A DNA stretch of 64,000 nucleotides, from contig JAVHYF010000003.1 of NCBI GenBank assembly GCA_031119205.1, positions 28,672-92,671 of the forward strand. Reading direction: 5' to 3'. The stretch is from Moraxellaceae bacterium (GTDB lineage Bacteria; Pseudomonadota; Gammaproteobacteria; Burkholderiales; Rhodocyclaceae). Made by a program: the position numbers and the translations under genes. The first letter of the stretch is position 1, and every line of letters starts with the position of its first letter. This document shows, one piece after another, positions 55,919-64,000 of the stretch. The notes under the pieces are model-generated. The model had not been told where the DNA came from. It made no database searches and saw nothing but the letters and a program-made list of their open reading frames with translations.

Positions 55919-57301
55919 ATGACCGACAGACGCCGATTCCTCACCAGCGCCGCCCTCGCCGTTGCCAGCGGCGGTGTCGCGCGCTCCGCGCTCGCTGCCC
56001 TGCCGGAGGCACAGAGCCAGTCCAGCGCGGCGACGCAGCCACCCTTGCGTGCCGACGGCGCCGCCTACAACCCCGTCGTCACCCTCAATGGCTGGACCCT
56101 GCCCTGGCGCATGAACGGTGGCGTGAAGGAGTTCCACCTCGTCGCCGAGCCGGTGGTGCGCGAAATCGCCCCCGGCATGGTGGCCCACCTGTGGGGCTAC
56201 AACGGCCAGAGCCCCGGCCCCACCATCGAGGTGGTGGAAGGAGACCGCGTGCGCCTCTTCGTCACCAACCGCTTGCCGGAGCACACCACCATCCACTGGC
56301 ACGGCCAGCGCCTGCCCAACGGCATGGACGGCGTCGGCGGGCTGAACCAGCCGCAGATCCCGTCGGGCAAGACCTTCGTGTACGAGTTCGTCGCACGCCG
56401 GCCCGGCACCTTCATGTACCACCCGCATGCCGACGAGATGGTGCAGATGGCCATGGGCATGATGGGCTTCTGGGTGACGCACCCCAAGGGCAGGCATCCG
56501 CACGTCGCACCGGTGGACCGCGATTTCTGCTTCCTGCTCAACGCTTATGACATCGAGCCCGGCAGCTATACGCCGAAGATCAACACCATGCTCGACCACA
56601 ACCTGTGGACCTGGAACTCGCGTGCCTTCCCCGGCATCGACACGCTGAACGTGCGCAAAGGGGACCGCGTGCGCATCCGCATCGGCAACCTGACGATGAC
56701 CAACCACCCGATCCACATCCACGGCCATGAGTTCGAAGTTACTGGTACCGACGGCGGTCCCGTGCCGAAGACGATGCGCTGGCCGGAAGTCACCACCGAC
56801 GTCGCCGTCGGCCAGATGCGCCAGATCGAGTTCATCGCCGACGAGGAAGGCGACTGGGCCTTTCACTGCCACAAGAGCCACCACACCATGAACGCCATGG
56901 GCCACGACGTGCCCACCATGATCGGCGTGGACCACCGCGGCATCGTCGGCAGGATCAACCGCCTGATTCCGGACTACATGGTGATGGGCGAGCGCGGCAT
57001 GGCCGACATGGCCGAGATGGAGATGCCGCTACCCGACAACACCCTGCCGATGATGACCGGCCAGGGCCCCTACGGTCCGCTGGAAATGGGCGGCATGTTC
57101 ACCGTGCTGAAGGTGCGTCGCGACCAGAAGCCCGGTGACTACCGCGACCCCGGCCCCTACCGCCAGCCACCGCGCACGCAGGCTTACGAATGGACGGGCG
57201 TGACGCCGGAGGCCACGCGTGCACCCGCCGCGCAGCCTGCGCAAGGCGACATGGAAGTGAAGGTCCGCAAGCCGGGCAGCAACGCCCATGAGCATCACTA
57301 G
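55919..57301 (+). CDS. Multicopper oxidase (CopA/CueO-like)
   Basis: A 460-residue periplasmic oxidase. The leader MTDRRRFLTSAALAVAS fits Tat export. All copper ligands are visible: HWHG (type 2/3), MYHPHADE, HPIHIHG and HCHKSHHTMNAM, which supplies the type 1 Cys, His and Met. A Met-rich loop near residues 355-385 (RGMADMAEMEMPLPDNTLPM) suits Cu(I) oxidation. It oxidises Cu(I) to Cu(II) in the periplasm, protecting the cell. Confidence 0.93.
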   Translation: MTDRRRFLTSAALAVASGGVARSALAALPEAQSQSSAATQPPLRADGAAYNPVVTLNGWTLPWRMNGGVKEFHLVAEPVVREIAPGMVAHLWGYNGQSPGPTIEVVEGDRVRLFVTNRLPEHTTIHWHGQRLPNGMDGVGGLNQPQIPSGKTFVYEFVARRPGTFMYHPHADEMVQMAMGMMGFWVTHPKGRHPHVAPVDRDFCFLLNAYDIEPGSYTPKINTMLDHNLWTWNSRAFPGIDTLNVRKGDRVRIRIGNLTMTNHPIHIHGHEFEVTGTDGGPVPKTMRWPEVTTDVAVGQMRQIEFIADEEGDWAFHCHKSHHTMNAMGHDVPTMIGVDHRGIVGRINRLIPDYMVMGERGMADMAEMEMPLPDNTLPMMTGQGPYGPLEMGGMFTVLKVRRDQKPGDYRDPGPYRQPPRTQAYEWTGVTPEATRAPAAQPAQGDMEVKVRKPGSNAHEHH

Positions 57302-57336
57302 GCACCACTGATCGCGACACAACCAGGACAGCCACC

Positions 57337-57855
57337 ATGACAACGACGCTTCGCCACTACCTTGCCCGCGGTCAACATGCCGCGCTCGTCGGCGCACTGA
57401 CGATGGCACTCCTCGTTGCGCCCGCAGTCCACGCCCATGGCGACGCTACACATGAGGCTGCGGCGTCCGTGGTGAAGGAGCAGAAACCCTGGGGAATCGC
57501 CGGCGACATCAAGGCAGTGCGTCGCACCATCACGCTGTCGATGACGGACAACATGCGCTTCAGCCCGGACCGCATCGAGGTGAAGCAGGGCGAGACCCTG
57601 CGCCTGGTACTCCGCAACGACGGCAAGCTGATGCACGAACTGGTGATCGGCACCCGTGCCGAACTCGATGCCCATGCCGCGCTGATGATGAAACACCCCG
57701 GCATGGAGCACGACGCGCCGTACATGGCGCACGTGGCGCCCGGCAAGACCGGCGAGATCGTGTGGCAGTTCAACCGGCGTGGCGAGTTCGACTTCGCCTG
57801 CCTGATCGCCGGCCACTATCAGGCCGGCATGACCGGCCGCATCGTAGTGAAGTGA
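57337..57855 (+). CDS. Cupredoxin-domain protein
   Basis: A 172-residue exported protein with a signal ending ALTMALLVAPAVHAHG and a blue-copper fold. Ligands: LMHELVIG (His), and at the C-terminus EFDFACLIAGHYQAGMTG (Cys, His, Met). It resembles the copper-induced cupredoxins (CopI/plastocyanin-like) next to multicopper oxidases, where it may carry electrons or copper. Confidence 0.9.
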   Translation: MTTTLRHYLARGQHAALVGALTMALLVAPAVHAHGDATHEAAASVVKEQKPWGIAGDIKAVRRTITLSMTDNMRFSPDRIEVKQGETLRLVLRNDGKLMHELVIGTRAELDAHAALMMKHPGMEHDAPYMAHVAPGKTGEIVWQFNRRGEFDFACLIAGHYQAGMTGRIVVK

Positions 57856-57884
57856 GTTCCGGGTTTCCGACGAGGAAGTTTTCG

Positions 57885-58361
57885 ATGAAGAGGAGCAAGA
57901 TCATGACCCGATCCATCCTGCGAGGGATCACCACCGCCCTGTTCGCGGGCGCCCTGCTGGCACCGGTGCTGCCGGCGTACGCGGCAGAGGCATTGCCGAC
58001 CATGGAGGTCTTCAAGTCACCCTACTGCGGCTGCTGCGGCAAGTGGGTGGAGCACATGCAGCAGGCCGGCTTCAAGGTGAAGGTCACCGAGGTGGACAAC
58101 ACCGAAGCCAGCCGCCAGCGCCTGGGCATGCCGCAGCAATACGCCAGCTGCCACACCGCCAGTGTCGGCAACTACACACTGGAAGGCCACGTACCCGCCG
58201 CCGACGTGAAGAAGCTGCTGAAGGACAAACCGGCTGCGCGTGGCCTTGCGGTGCCAGGCATGCCAGCCGGCTCGCCGGGCATGGAGACCGACAAGCCGCA
58301 AGCCTACGACACCCTGCTGATCGGCCGCGACGGCAAGTCCAGCGTCTTCGCCCGGCACTGA
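57885..58361 (+). CDS. DUF411 family metal-binding protein
   Basis: A 158-residue periplasmic protein (signal ITTALFAGALLAPVLPAYA) with the DUF411 signature YCGCCGKWVEHMQQAGFKVK, followed by QYASCHTASVGNYTLEGHVP. Two starts are possible: ATG 57885 and ATG 57903, each with a GAGG-type site. DUF411 proteins, such as CopG, carry clustered Cys and act in copper handling. Confidence 0.9.
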   Translation: MKRSKIMTRSILRGITTALFAGALLAPVLPAYAAEALPTMEVFKSPYCGCCGKWVEHMQQAGFKVKVTEVDNTEASRQRLGMPQQYASCHTASVGNYTLEGHVPAADVKKLLKDKPAARGLAVPGMPAGSPGMETDKPQAYDTLLIGRDGKSSVFARH

Positions 58362-58413
58362 GTCGTCTGCAGCCTGACGCGCGCAAACTACAACAGAACA
58401 AGGAGCCCACCTC

Positions 58414-58734
58414 ATGATCAAGACCCTGCTATCCCTCGTCACGATGGCCTGGCTGGCCTGCACCTCGCTGTACGCGCTGGCCCAGACCTCTGCGAGCACC
58501 GGCACCGAGTTGCCGCTGGCCGATGCAACCGTCCGCAAGGTGGACAAGGCGGCCGGTCGTCTGACCCTGTCCCATGGCGAGCTCGTCAATCTCGACATGC
58601 CGCCGATGACCATGGCATTCCGCGTCAAGGACCCCGGCTGGCTGGACAAGGTCAAGGTGGGTGACAAGCTGCGTGTGGCAGTGGACAAGGTGGACGGCAG
58701 CTACACCGTGGTGCGGGTGGAGCCCGCTCCGTGA
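58414..58734 (+). CDS. CusF-like periplasmic copper-binding protein
   Basis: A 106-residue exported protein with the CusF beta-barrel motif GELVNLDMPPMTMAFRVK (Met ligands for Cu(I)/Ag(I)) and DKVKVGDKLRVAVDK downstream. In E. coli the equivalent hands Cu(I) to an RND pump. Its stop overlaps the next gene by 4 bp (GTGA). Confidence 0.92.
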   Translation: MIKTLLSLVTMAWLACTSLYALAQTSASTGTELPLADATVRKVDKAAGRLTLSHGELVNLDMPPMTMAFRVKDPGWLDKVKVGDKLRVAVDKVDGSYTVVRVEPAP

Positions 58735-59255
58735 CACCGTCGCGCGGCGCTTGCGACGGCAGCGCCCACCGCGGACTGGCGGTGCAGGCGCTGGATGCAG
58801 ACACCTTCGCCGCCTTCGGCACCGTCATCGCGCCAGGCGCCGAGGGTCAGGGCTTCGGTGCCCGCGATGCAGTGCTGGACCTGACGCAGGGCACGCCGCG
58901 CTTCTACACGATGCGCCTGCGCCACCGGCCGCTGTGCGTGTATCGCATCACGCGGCACCGACGCACGACGCAGGTGCTGGCGGCCGCAGGCGGACATGAC
59001 TGGTGGATCGTGGTGGCCCCGCCGCACGAGGTCGACAACGAGATGGCACGGCCGTGCCTCGACGACATCCGTGCGTTCTGCGTCCCTGGCGACACCGCGG
59101 TGATGCTGTTCAAGGGCACCTGGCATGCCGGTCCGTACTTCACGGCGGACGAGGCCAGCTTCTTCAACCTGGAACTGGCCGACACCAACGTGACGGATCA
59201 CCAGAGTTGCGACCTCGTGGCGTGCTACGGCACGGCTTTGCTGCTGCAGGCCTGA
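58731..59255 (+). CDS. Ureidoglycolate lyase family protein
   Basis: A 174-residue cupin-like protein related to AllA (ureidoglycolate lyase): LDADTFAAFGTVIAP at the start and TAVMLFKGTWHAGPYF with the characteristic His/Trp. It begins with GTG 58731, overlapping the CusF-like stop. It has no evident copper role, no other purine-degradation gene is near, and it has no signal peptide. Confidence 0.75.
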   Translation: MTPSRGACDGSAHRGLAVQALDADTFAAFGTVIAPGAEGQGFGARDAVLDLTQGTPRFYTMRLRHRPLCVYRITRHRRTTQVLAAAGGHDWWIVVAPPHEVDNEMARPCLDDIRAFCVPGDTAVMLFKGTWHAGPYFTADEASFFNLELADTNVTDHQSCDLVACYGTALLLQA

Positions 59256-60827
59256 TCAGGCCCGCTGCACGCCGGGCTTGCCGTCCTCGACGACGAAGCT
59301 CGCCAGCGTGCGCACGCCGCTGTCCTCGCGGGTCACGTCGTCCACGCCGCGCAGCGTGGTCGTCCAGCGTTGTGGCGTGAGGTCCACCAGGCCGTAGCCG
59401 CGCACTTCGCTGCTGGCGAAGTGGCAGTGCGGATTCTCGCGCACAGTGGCGTCCAGTCGCGCCTGCGGCTGCCCGCTGGACGAGCTGATGCTGGTGGCGA
59501 TGAACTCCGAGGCGATGGCCGGACCATCCGGCTTGGCACGCACATCGGCCACCCAGTTCTGGTGGATGTCACCACCGACGAAGACCGCGTTCGCTGGCTT
59601 GCTGCCCAGCAGGCTGCCGACGAGTCGTTCGCGCGCGGCCGGGTAGCCGTTCCAGTTGTCGGTGCCATAACGCTCGCCCTTGCCGATCTTGCTGTCGCGC
59701 GGTGTGAACTGCGTCTGCTGCGCGACGATCGTCCATCGCGTGCCGCGCCGAACGTCGCGTCGCAGGCCCGCATGCAACCAGCTTTCCTGCTCGTCACCCA
59801 GCAGGGTGCGACGCGGGTCGGCCCACTCCGCGCACTTCTGCGGCTCCACCGGTTCGCCACCATCCTCCGGATTGCGGCAGGCCTGCCAGTCGCGGTACTG
59901 GCGGTCGTCCAGCAGATGGAAGCTGGCCAGCCGGCCGACATCGAAGCGGCCGTAGATGCGCAAGGCATCCGCCTGACCGAGTCCGTCGAGTCCGCGCAGC
60001 AACACGCTGCTGCGCACCGGCATGTGCTCGTACCAGGCCTGGTAGGCCGAGCCACGGCGTGCCGCGAAAGCTGCAGCATCGGCCGGCCCTTTCGCACCGC
60101 CCTGCAGGCCGGCGTAGTTGTTGAGCACTTCGTGGTCGTCCCAGGTGACCAGCCAGGGACAGGCCGCGTGCATGGCCTGCAGCTGCGGGTCGCTGCGATA
60201 CAGCTGGTAGCGCAGGCGGTAGTCGGCCAGCTTGTACGGCAGCTTGAGCGGATGCGGCCGCACCGCGCTCTTGTGGCTGGCGGATTCGTAGATGTAGTCA
60301 CCGACGAACAGCACGAGGTCCGGTTGCTCGGCGAGCAGATGGCGCCAGGCCGCGTAATAGCCGTCGTTCCAGTTCTGGCAGGACGCGATGCCGAAGCGCA
60401 GTTGCGGCGCCAGCACATCCGGCGCTGGCAACGTGCGTGTCCGGCCCGTGAAGCTGACGGCATCCCCCGCGCTGAAGCGGTAGTGATACCAGCGGTCTGC
60501 CGCGAGGCCGTCTACCTCCACATGTATCGAGTGGCCGAACTGCGGCAGTGCGGTGACCTCGCCACTGCGCAGGCCTCGACGGAACTGCGCGTCTTCCGCA
60601 ATCTCCCAGCGCACCGCGACGGGTGCGCGCTCCACTGCAGGGGCATCGAGCAGGCCGGCGTGTACCAACCGTGTCCATAGCACCACGCTGCGATGGTCTG
60701 GCGCGCCGCTGGCTACGCCCAGCGCAAAAGGGTCGGCCTTGAAGCGCGGCACCGCGGCGAGCAGGCCGGATGCCGAAGGCGCCATCGCCGAGGCCAGCAA
60801 CAGCTTGAGTAGATCGCGTCTTTGCAT
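59256..60827 (-). CDS. phoD: PhoD-type alkaline phosphatase
   Basis: A 523-residue phosphodiesterase/phosphatase with a leader MQRRDLLKLLLASAMAPSAS (Tat-like RR). The PhoD N-terminal domain (about 30-130) precedes the catalytic part: LRFGIASCQNWNDGYYAAW, VLFVGDYIYESASH, VTWDDHEVLNNYAG and VFVGGDIHQNWVAD, whose Asp and His residues bind Fe/Ca. It hydrolyses phosphate esters outside the cytoplasm. Convergent with the ureidoglycolate-lyase-like gene. Confidence 0.92.
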   Translation of the reverse strand: MQRRDLLKLLLASAMAPSASGLLAAVPRFKADPFALGVASGAPDHRSVVLWTRLVHAGLLDAPAVERAPVAVRWEIAEDAQFRRGLRSGEVTALPQFGHSIHVEVDGLAADRWYHYRFSAGDAVSFTGRTRTLPAPDVLAPQLRFGIASCQNWNDGYYAAWRHLLAEQPDLVLFVGDYIYESASHKSAVRPHPLKLPYKLADYRLRYQLYRSDPQLQAMHAACPWLVTWDDHEVLNNYAGLQGGAKGPADAAAFAARRGSAYQAWYEHMPVRSSVLLRGLDGLGQADALRIYGRFDVGRLASFHLLDDRQYRDWQACRNPEDGGEPVEPQKCAEWADPRRTLLGDEQESWLHAGLRRDVRRGTRWTIVAQQTQFTPRDSKIGKGERYGTDNWNGYPAARERLVGSLLGSKPANAVFVGGDIHQNWVADVRAKPDGPAIASEFIATSISSSSGQPQARLDATVRENPHCHFASSEVRGYGLVDLTPQRWTTTLRGVDDVTREDSGVRTLASFVVEDGKPGVQRA

Positions 60828-61099
60828 GAGTTGCGTGCTGTGAACGCCGGGCGTTGAATGCCCGTCACCTGTTTGTCTGAATTCTTCCTACACCGCATTT
60901 CGTGCAGGAGGATTTGCGCCGGAAATACTGCGCCGGACGATCGTGACAGTGTGACAAATCTGCGAGAGAGCGCGAAGTCGTCACGCTGGCCGCCCTCATG
61001 TCGCAGGCACACTGATCCGCAACAAGGAAATCCCGCGACGACATCCGGAACATCCGGGGCGTGCGTCGAGAAGGCAAGGGATGAAAGGCAGGTGTGAAA

Positions 61100-61657
61100 A
61101 TGTTTGGCAACAAGACAGCTTCTGAAGATAACAACGCGATCGACGCAGGCATCACGCGCGGACGCAATCTGCGACGCCTCTGCGTACTGGTCACCGTCGC
61201 CGGTTTGCTGTGGGGCCTGGCCCACCGGCAGGCGCAGGCCGAACCGCTGATCGCGATGGCGCTACCGGTGTCGCACAGCGTGACGGACACGACGCGCGCC
61301 TCCACGCCCGCCGTCGAAGACACCCTGCGCGCCTGGGCCTCGGCCTGGGACCGCAGCGATGTCGAAGCCTATCTCGCCCACTACGCCGAGGACTTCATGC
61401 CCGCTGGCGGCCGCTCGCGCGCCGAATGGCTCGAGCAACGCCGTGAGCGCCTGCAGGCGCAATCGATACGCCATGTGCTGCTGAGCGACATGAGCGTGCG
61501 CTACAGCGGCGAGCAGGCCACCGCGCGCTTCACGCAGCACTACGTCGACATGGGCCTGATGAGCACGGCACAGAAACGCCTGATCCTCAGCAAGCGCAAC
61601 GGTGCATGGAAGATCCGCCAGGAACTGGTGGAGTCCGAACACGCGGTGCGCCGCTGA
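61100..61657 (+). CDS. Cds6-like NTF2-fold exported protein
   Basis: A 185-residue protein: an N-terminal basic segment, a hydrophobic anchor (VTVAGLLWGLAHRQAQA), then a SnoaL/NTF2-like domain (VEDTLRAWASAWDRSDVEAY, FMPAGGRSRAEWLEQRRERL, WKIRQELVES), as found at the C-terminus of L,D-transpeptidase Cds6 proteins and in related single-domain proteins. ATG 61100 is chosen, with GTG 61094 as alternative. It may bind in the envelope; partner unknown. Confidence 0.75.
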   Translation: MFGNKTASEDNNAIDAGITRGRNLRRLCVLVTVAGLLWGLAHRQAQAEPLIAMALPVSHSVTDTTRASTPAVEDTLRAWASAWDRSDVEAYLAHYAEDFMPAGGRSRAEWLEQRRERLQAQSIRHVLLSDMSVRYSGEQATARFTQHYVDMGLMSTAQKRLILSKRNGAWKIRQELVESEHAVRR

Positions 61658-61685
61658 GCACGACGCTCACGCCTGCATCTCCGGC

Positions 61686-63020
61686 CTACATGAACCAGCG
61701 CAGGTAAACCGCCAGCGCTGAGCGCACCGGCGAACTACCGAACTCGCTGCTGTCGTTGCCGATCATGCGGTTGACCATGGCGCTGACATCCAGCCTGTCG
61801 CTGACGTGCCAGGTGCCTTCCAGCTGCATCATGCTGCTGTGGTCCCAGGCATTGCGACGCACGAAGGCACTCAGGTCGAGTTGCTCGACGCCGAAGGCAC
61901 GGTCCCAGGCGGCGCGGCCGAACCAGTAGTGGCGCACCAGCAGGTCCTGTCGCTCGGTGACGCCGCGACGCATTTCGCCGAGTGCGCGTGCGCCGCTGCC
62001 CTGCACGCCCCGCCACGCATTCCACTCCGTCTCGCTCAGGGCGTCGCCAGCGTAGTGGTGTTCCAGCGTCAGCACGAGGCCCACCGGCGAGGTCCATGCA
62101 CCACCGATGGCGATCCGGTTGAACCAGTCCGTCGCGCTATTGGTCTCGCCGGCGGCCGGTAGCGCTGCGCGGCGGCCACCGCTCCATTCCATCTGCAGGA
62201 TCAACGAATCGCTGGCGGTGTACGACAGGTTGCTGCCGAGCTGCGGTGCGTCGCCAGCGCGCGTGAAGGCAGTGAAGTCGGCGACCACACGTTCGCCGGT
62301 ACGTGGCGACACGCGGAACAGCGCTGCGCGATGGCGGTTGGTGCGCTCCAGCCCCAGTGACCAGAACTGGTCGTCGAAGCGGGAGCCAGAAGTATCCTCG
62401 TCACTCAGCTGCGGAATCAGCGCGAGCTGGGCCGAGCCGCGGGTATCCACGGCCTGCGCGCGCAGCATCACCGCGCCCAGCCGGTTCTCGCGCAGGGCTG
62501 CCGGGTTCTGCGAGCTGCGCATCACCACGGCGTTCTCGCGCAACCAGTCGGTGGGGTTGTAGCCGAGCGCCACGCCCTGGCGGAGGTTGATGCGGCCTGC
62601 ATCGACGTACCAGGACGGCGTGGCCTGCCAGTTGAGGTACAGCTCGCGCAGCGCGTTGCGCTGGCGGTCGGCGGCGTCGGCATTGCCTTCCACCGCTTCC
62701 ATGCGGTCGGAGAAGCCGAAGCGCAGCGCTTCGTTGATACGCCATTCGCGGCGGAAGTCCAGCACCGCGCGGCCCAGCATGTCGTCGCCGTTCGATGCGC
62801 CATCACGCAGATCCACGCCCTGCGCCCAGGCCTCCATGCGCAGGCCGATACGCGCGTCGGCCTCGGCAGGCTGGATCTGCAGGGCGAGTGGATCTAAGGC
62901 CGGCGCATCCACTGGCGGCGCGGTCTGCGCTGCCACGTGGGCAGGCAGCGCCCACGCGGCAAGCAGCAATGCACGGCGCAGTCGCAGCGATAGGCCTGGC
63001 GACGTCGAAGTCCGCATCAT
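61686..63020 (-). CDS. Outer membrane beta-barrel protein
   Basis: A 444-residue exported protein with a signal (RRALLLAAWALPAHVAAQTA) and repeated amphipathic beta strands with aromatic girdles throughout, ending in the outer membrane signature VRSALAVYLRWFM (terminal aromatic-Met). It lies 2 bp downstream of the LolA-like gene, so the permease, the LolA-like protein and this barrel form one operon. The role is inferred to be envelope transport; no named family. Confidence 0.75.
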   Translation of the reverse strand: MMRTSTSPGLSLRLRRALLLAAWALPAHVAAQTAPPVDAPALDPLALQIQPAEADARIGLRMEAWAQGVDLRDGASNGDDMLGRAVLDFRREWRINEALRFGFSDRMEAVEGNADAADRQRNALRELYLNWQATPSWYVDAGRINLRQGVALGYNPTDWLRENAVVMRSSQNPAALRENRLGAVMLRAQAVDTRGSAQLALIPQLSDEDTSGSRFDDQFWSLGLERTNRHRAALFRVSPRTGERVVADFTAFTRAGDAPQLGSNLSYTASDSLILQMEWSGGRRAALPAAGETNSATDWFNRIAIGGAWTSPVGLVLTLEHHYAGDALSETEWNAWRGVQGSGARALGEMRRGVTERQDLLVRHYWFGRAAWDRAFGVEQLDLSAFVRRNAWDHSSMMQLEGTWHVSDRLDVSAMVNRMIGNDSSEFGSSPVRSALAVYLRWFM

Positions 63021-63022
63021 CG

Positions 63023-63820
63023 TCAGTCCGCCGCGAAGCGTGGCAGGTAGTCACGCTGCAGCCACTCGTCCGGGATCTCGCGTGCCGTGTGGCCGGTGGT
63101 CTGCATCACCGTCACCCAGCTGCTATCCAGGCCGTCGATGATCACCGTCTCGATCGGTCGCTGTGCGCCCATGGCGTCCTGGTACTTGCGGAAGTACGCG
63201 GTCTTCAGCAGGCGCTCCTCGGCGGTGTAGTAGCGCGCCATCACCGGCCGGTCGCTGGCGGCGTCCACCCAGTAGTCGACACGGGCGTAGGCCACGTCCT
63301 CGCGCTGGGCGACGAGGCGCAGGCGCACGGTGTCGCGCTGCGCGCCTTCGCCGTCCTTCACCGTCTCGCGGCCGGTGATGCTCACCTCGTAGTCGCGCGC
63401 CAGCCGCGTGGTCATCACGTCGCCGTTGGAGGCCTGACCGAGCAGGCGCTGCTGCGGCGAGATGCGCACGCTGGCGCGGTTGGCCGGGTCGTAGAACCAC
63501 AGGTCCATGCCATTGCGCAGCATCAGCTTGCCGGCGTCGCGCGCCGGTGCCTGGAAGCGGATCAGGTTGCGGTACTGGCCGCTGTCGCGGTTCGGCTTGG
63601 CGAAGACCAGCAGCGTGGAGTTGGCGCTCTGCTTGCCCTGGCGGTACTCGGTGAGCTGGGTCTTCACCGAGAAGCTGCCGGGCGGGTTGCGCACCGCGTC
63701 GGCGGCTTCGAGGATCTCGACTGCCGTGCGCTCGCGGGCGAGCGACAGCGGTGAGGCCAGCGCAGTGAGCAGCGCGAGGCCGCCTGCACACAAGGCACGT
63801 TTGATGAGGTGTTCAGACAT
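63023..63820 (-). CDS. LolA-like outer membrane lipoprotein-sorting protein
   Basis: A 265-residue exported protein (signal in ALCAGGLALLTALASPLSLA) of the 'outer membrane lipoprotein-sorting' family: ILEAADAVRNPPGSFSVKTQ at the start, RNGMDLWFYDPANRASVRIS mid-way. Its half-barrel fold is LolA-like. ATG 63820 overlaps the permease stop by 8 bp. In this cluster it probably carries a lipid or lipoprotein between an ABC permease and the outer membrane barrel. Confidence 0.85.
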   Translation of the reverse strand: MSEHLIKRALCAGGLALLTALASPLSLARERTAVEILEAADAVRNPPGSFSVKTQLTEYRQGKQSANSTLLVFAKPNRDSGQYRNLIRFQAPARDAGKLMLRNGMDLWFYDPANRASVRISPQQRLLGQASNGDVMTTRLARDYEVSITGRETVKDGEGAQRDTVRLRLVAQREDVAYARVDYWVDAASDRPVMARYYTAEERLLKTAYFRKYQDAMGAQRPIETVIIDGLDSSWVTVMQTTGHTAREIPDEWLQRDYLPRFAAD

Positions 63821-64000
63821 GGCGCAGGGCCTCCACGATTTCCATCTTCGCGGCGCGGTTGGCGGGCCACAGCGAAGACAGGCAGGCAATCAGGGCAAGG
63901 ATGGCGACGGTGCCGATCAGCAGCGCCGGGTGGTTGAGCGCATCCACGCCCACCGGCACCGGCATGGCGCGGCCAGGCGGTGTCCAGGTGATGCCGGCCT
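63813..64000 (-). CDS. FtsX/LolC-type ABC permease (3' end, partial)
   Basis: Reading from the right edge, 61 residues end in a hydrophobic helix (HPALLIGTVAILALIACLSS) and the FtsX-domain ending LWPANRAAKMEIVEALRHV, typical of MacB/LolC-type permeases. The rest of the gene lies outside the window. It heads the permease, LolA-like protein and barrel operon. Confidence 0.8.
   Translation of the reverse strand, partial: AGITWTPPGRAMPVPVGVDALNHPALLIGTVAILALIACLSSLWPANRAAKMEIVEALRHV

Overview
The window is a GC-rich bacterial chromosome segment spanning the replication origin. The dnaA, dnaN and gyrB proteins, the gene order rpmH-rnpA-yidD-yidC-mnmE, the copper cluster style and the kefFC and creCD content suggest a betaproteobacterium (Rhodocyclales/Burkholderiales-like). 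This is inferred from protein style without a database search. No rRNA, tRNA, CRISPR array or transposase was recognised.

Region 1 (1-10.1 kb): an OsmC-like protein overlaps the creC sensor kinase, followed by creD behind an exact cre-tag set in an 11-bp phased repeat array. Then come a DUF4184 membrane protein, a lipoprotein glucose/sorbosone-type dehydrogenase, and a TauE/SafE exporter bracketed by two near-perfect parS (ParB-binding) sites. mnmE, yidC, yidD, rnpA and rpmH follow on the minus strand. Region 2 (10.8-16.6 kb): dnaA, a dnaA-dnaN spacer that looks like oriC, dnaN, and gyrB with a clear intrinsic terminator.

Region 3 (16.7-25.4 kb): a defence island directly after gyrB. It holds a type I restriction-modification operon (hsdR-hsdM-hsdS) running without a real gap into darT-darG, the DNA ADP-ribosyltransferase toxin and its macrodomain antitoxin. 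The HsdS protein carries a C-terminal domain of about 200 residues that aligns by eye with the C-terminal domain of DarG encoded two genes downstream. I regard this as the most interesting feature of the window. A single-domain GIY-YIG protein and a decayed ORF close the island.

Region 4 (25.4-36.5 kb): a prolyl-4-hydroxylase-like oxygenase, an endonuclease/exonuclease/phosphatase-fold protein, and a complete ECF42-type sigma factor locus (three DGPF/YCII proteins, an SRPBCC protein, a sigma factor with C-terminal extension). Two matching TGTCGA-N17-CGTC promoters precede DGPF genes. Then come a PAS-GGDEF cyclase, an AhpD-like protein, an MscS channel, and a metal-efflux locus: a dmeF-like exporter divergent from an RcnR/DmeR-like sensor, which itself overlaps a PIN-domain gene.

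Region 5 (36.5-51 kb): a DUF3999/DUF2339 envelope pair, a second PQQ-type dehydrogenase, a ferritin-like/Fe-S/double-CDGSH fusion, an intergenic repeat cluster, a DJ-1/PfpI protein divergent from a LysR regulator, a KefF/KefC-like glutathione-gated K+ efflux pair, and an FAD monooxygenase.

Region 6 (51-64 kb): a copper-type two-component system, then a copper operon (small exported protein, TolC-family lipoprotein, multicopper oxidase, cupredoxin, DUF411 protein, CusF-like protein) behind a perfect GATTACAA-N2-TTGTAATC palindrome that resembles a CopR/CusR box. A ureidoglycolate-lyase-like gene is attached by a GTGA overlap. The end holds a PhoD phosphatase, a Cds6/NTF2-like exported protein, an outer-membrane barrel, a LolA-like protein and the 3' end of an FtsX-type ABC permease.
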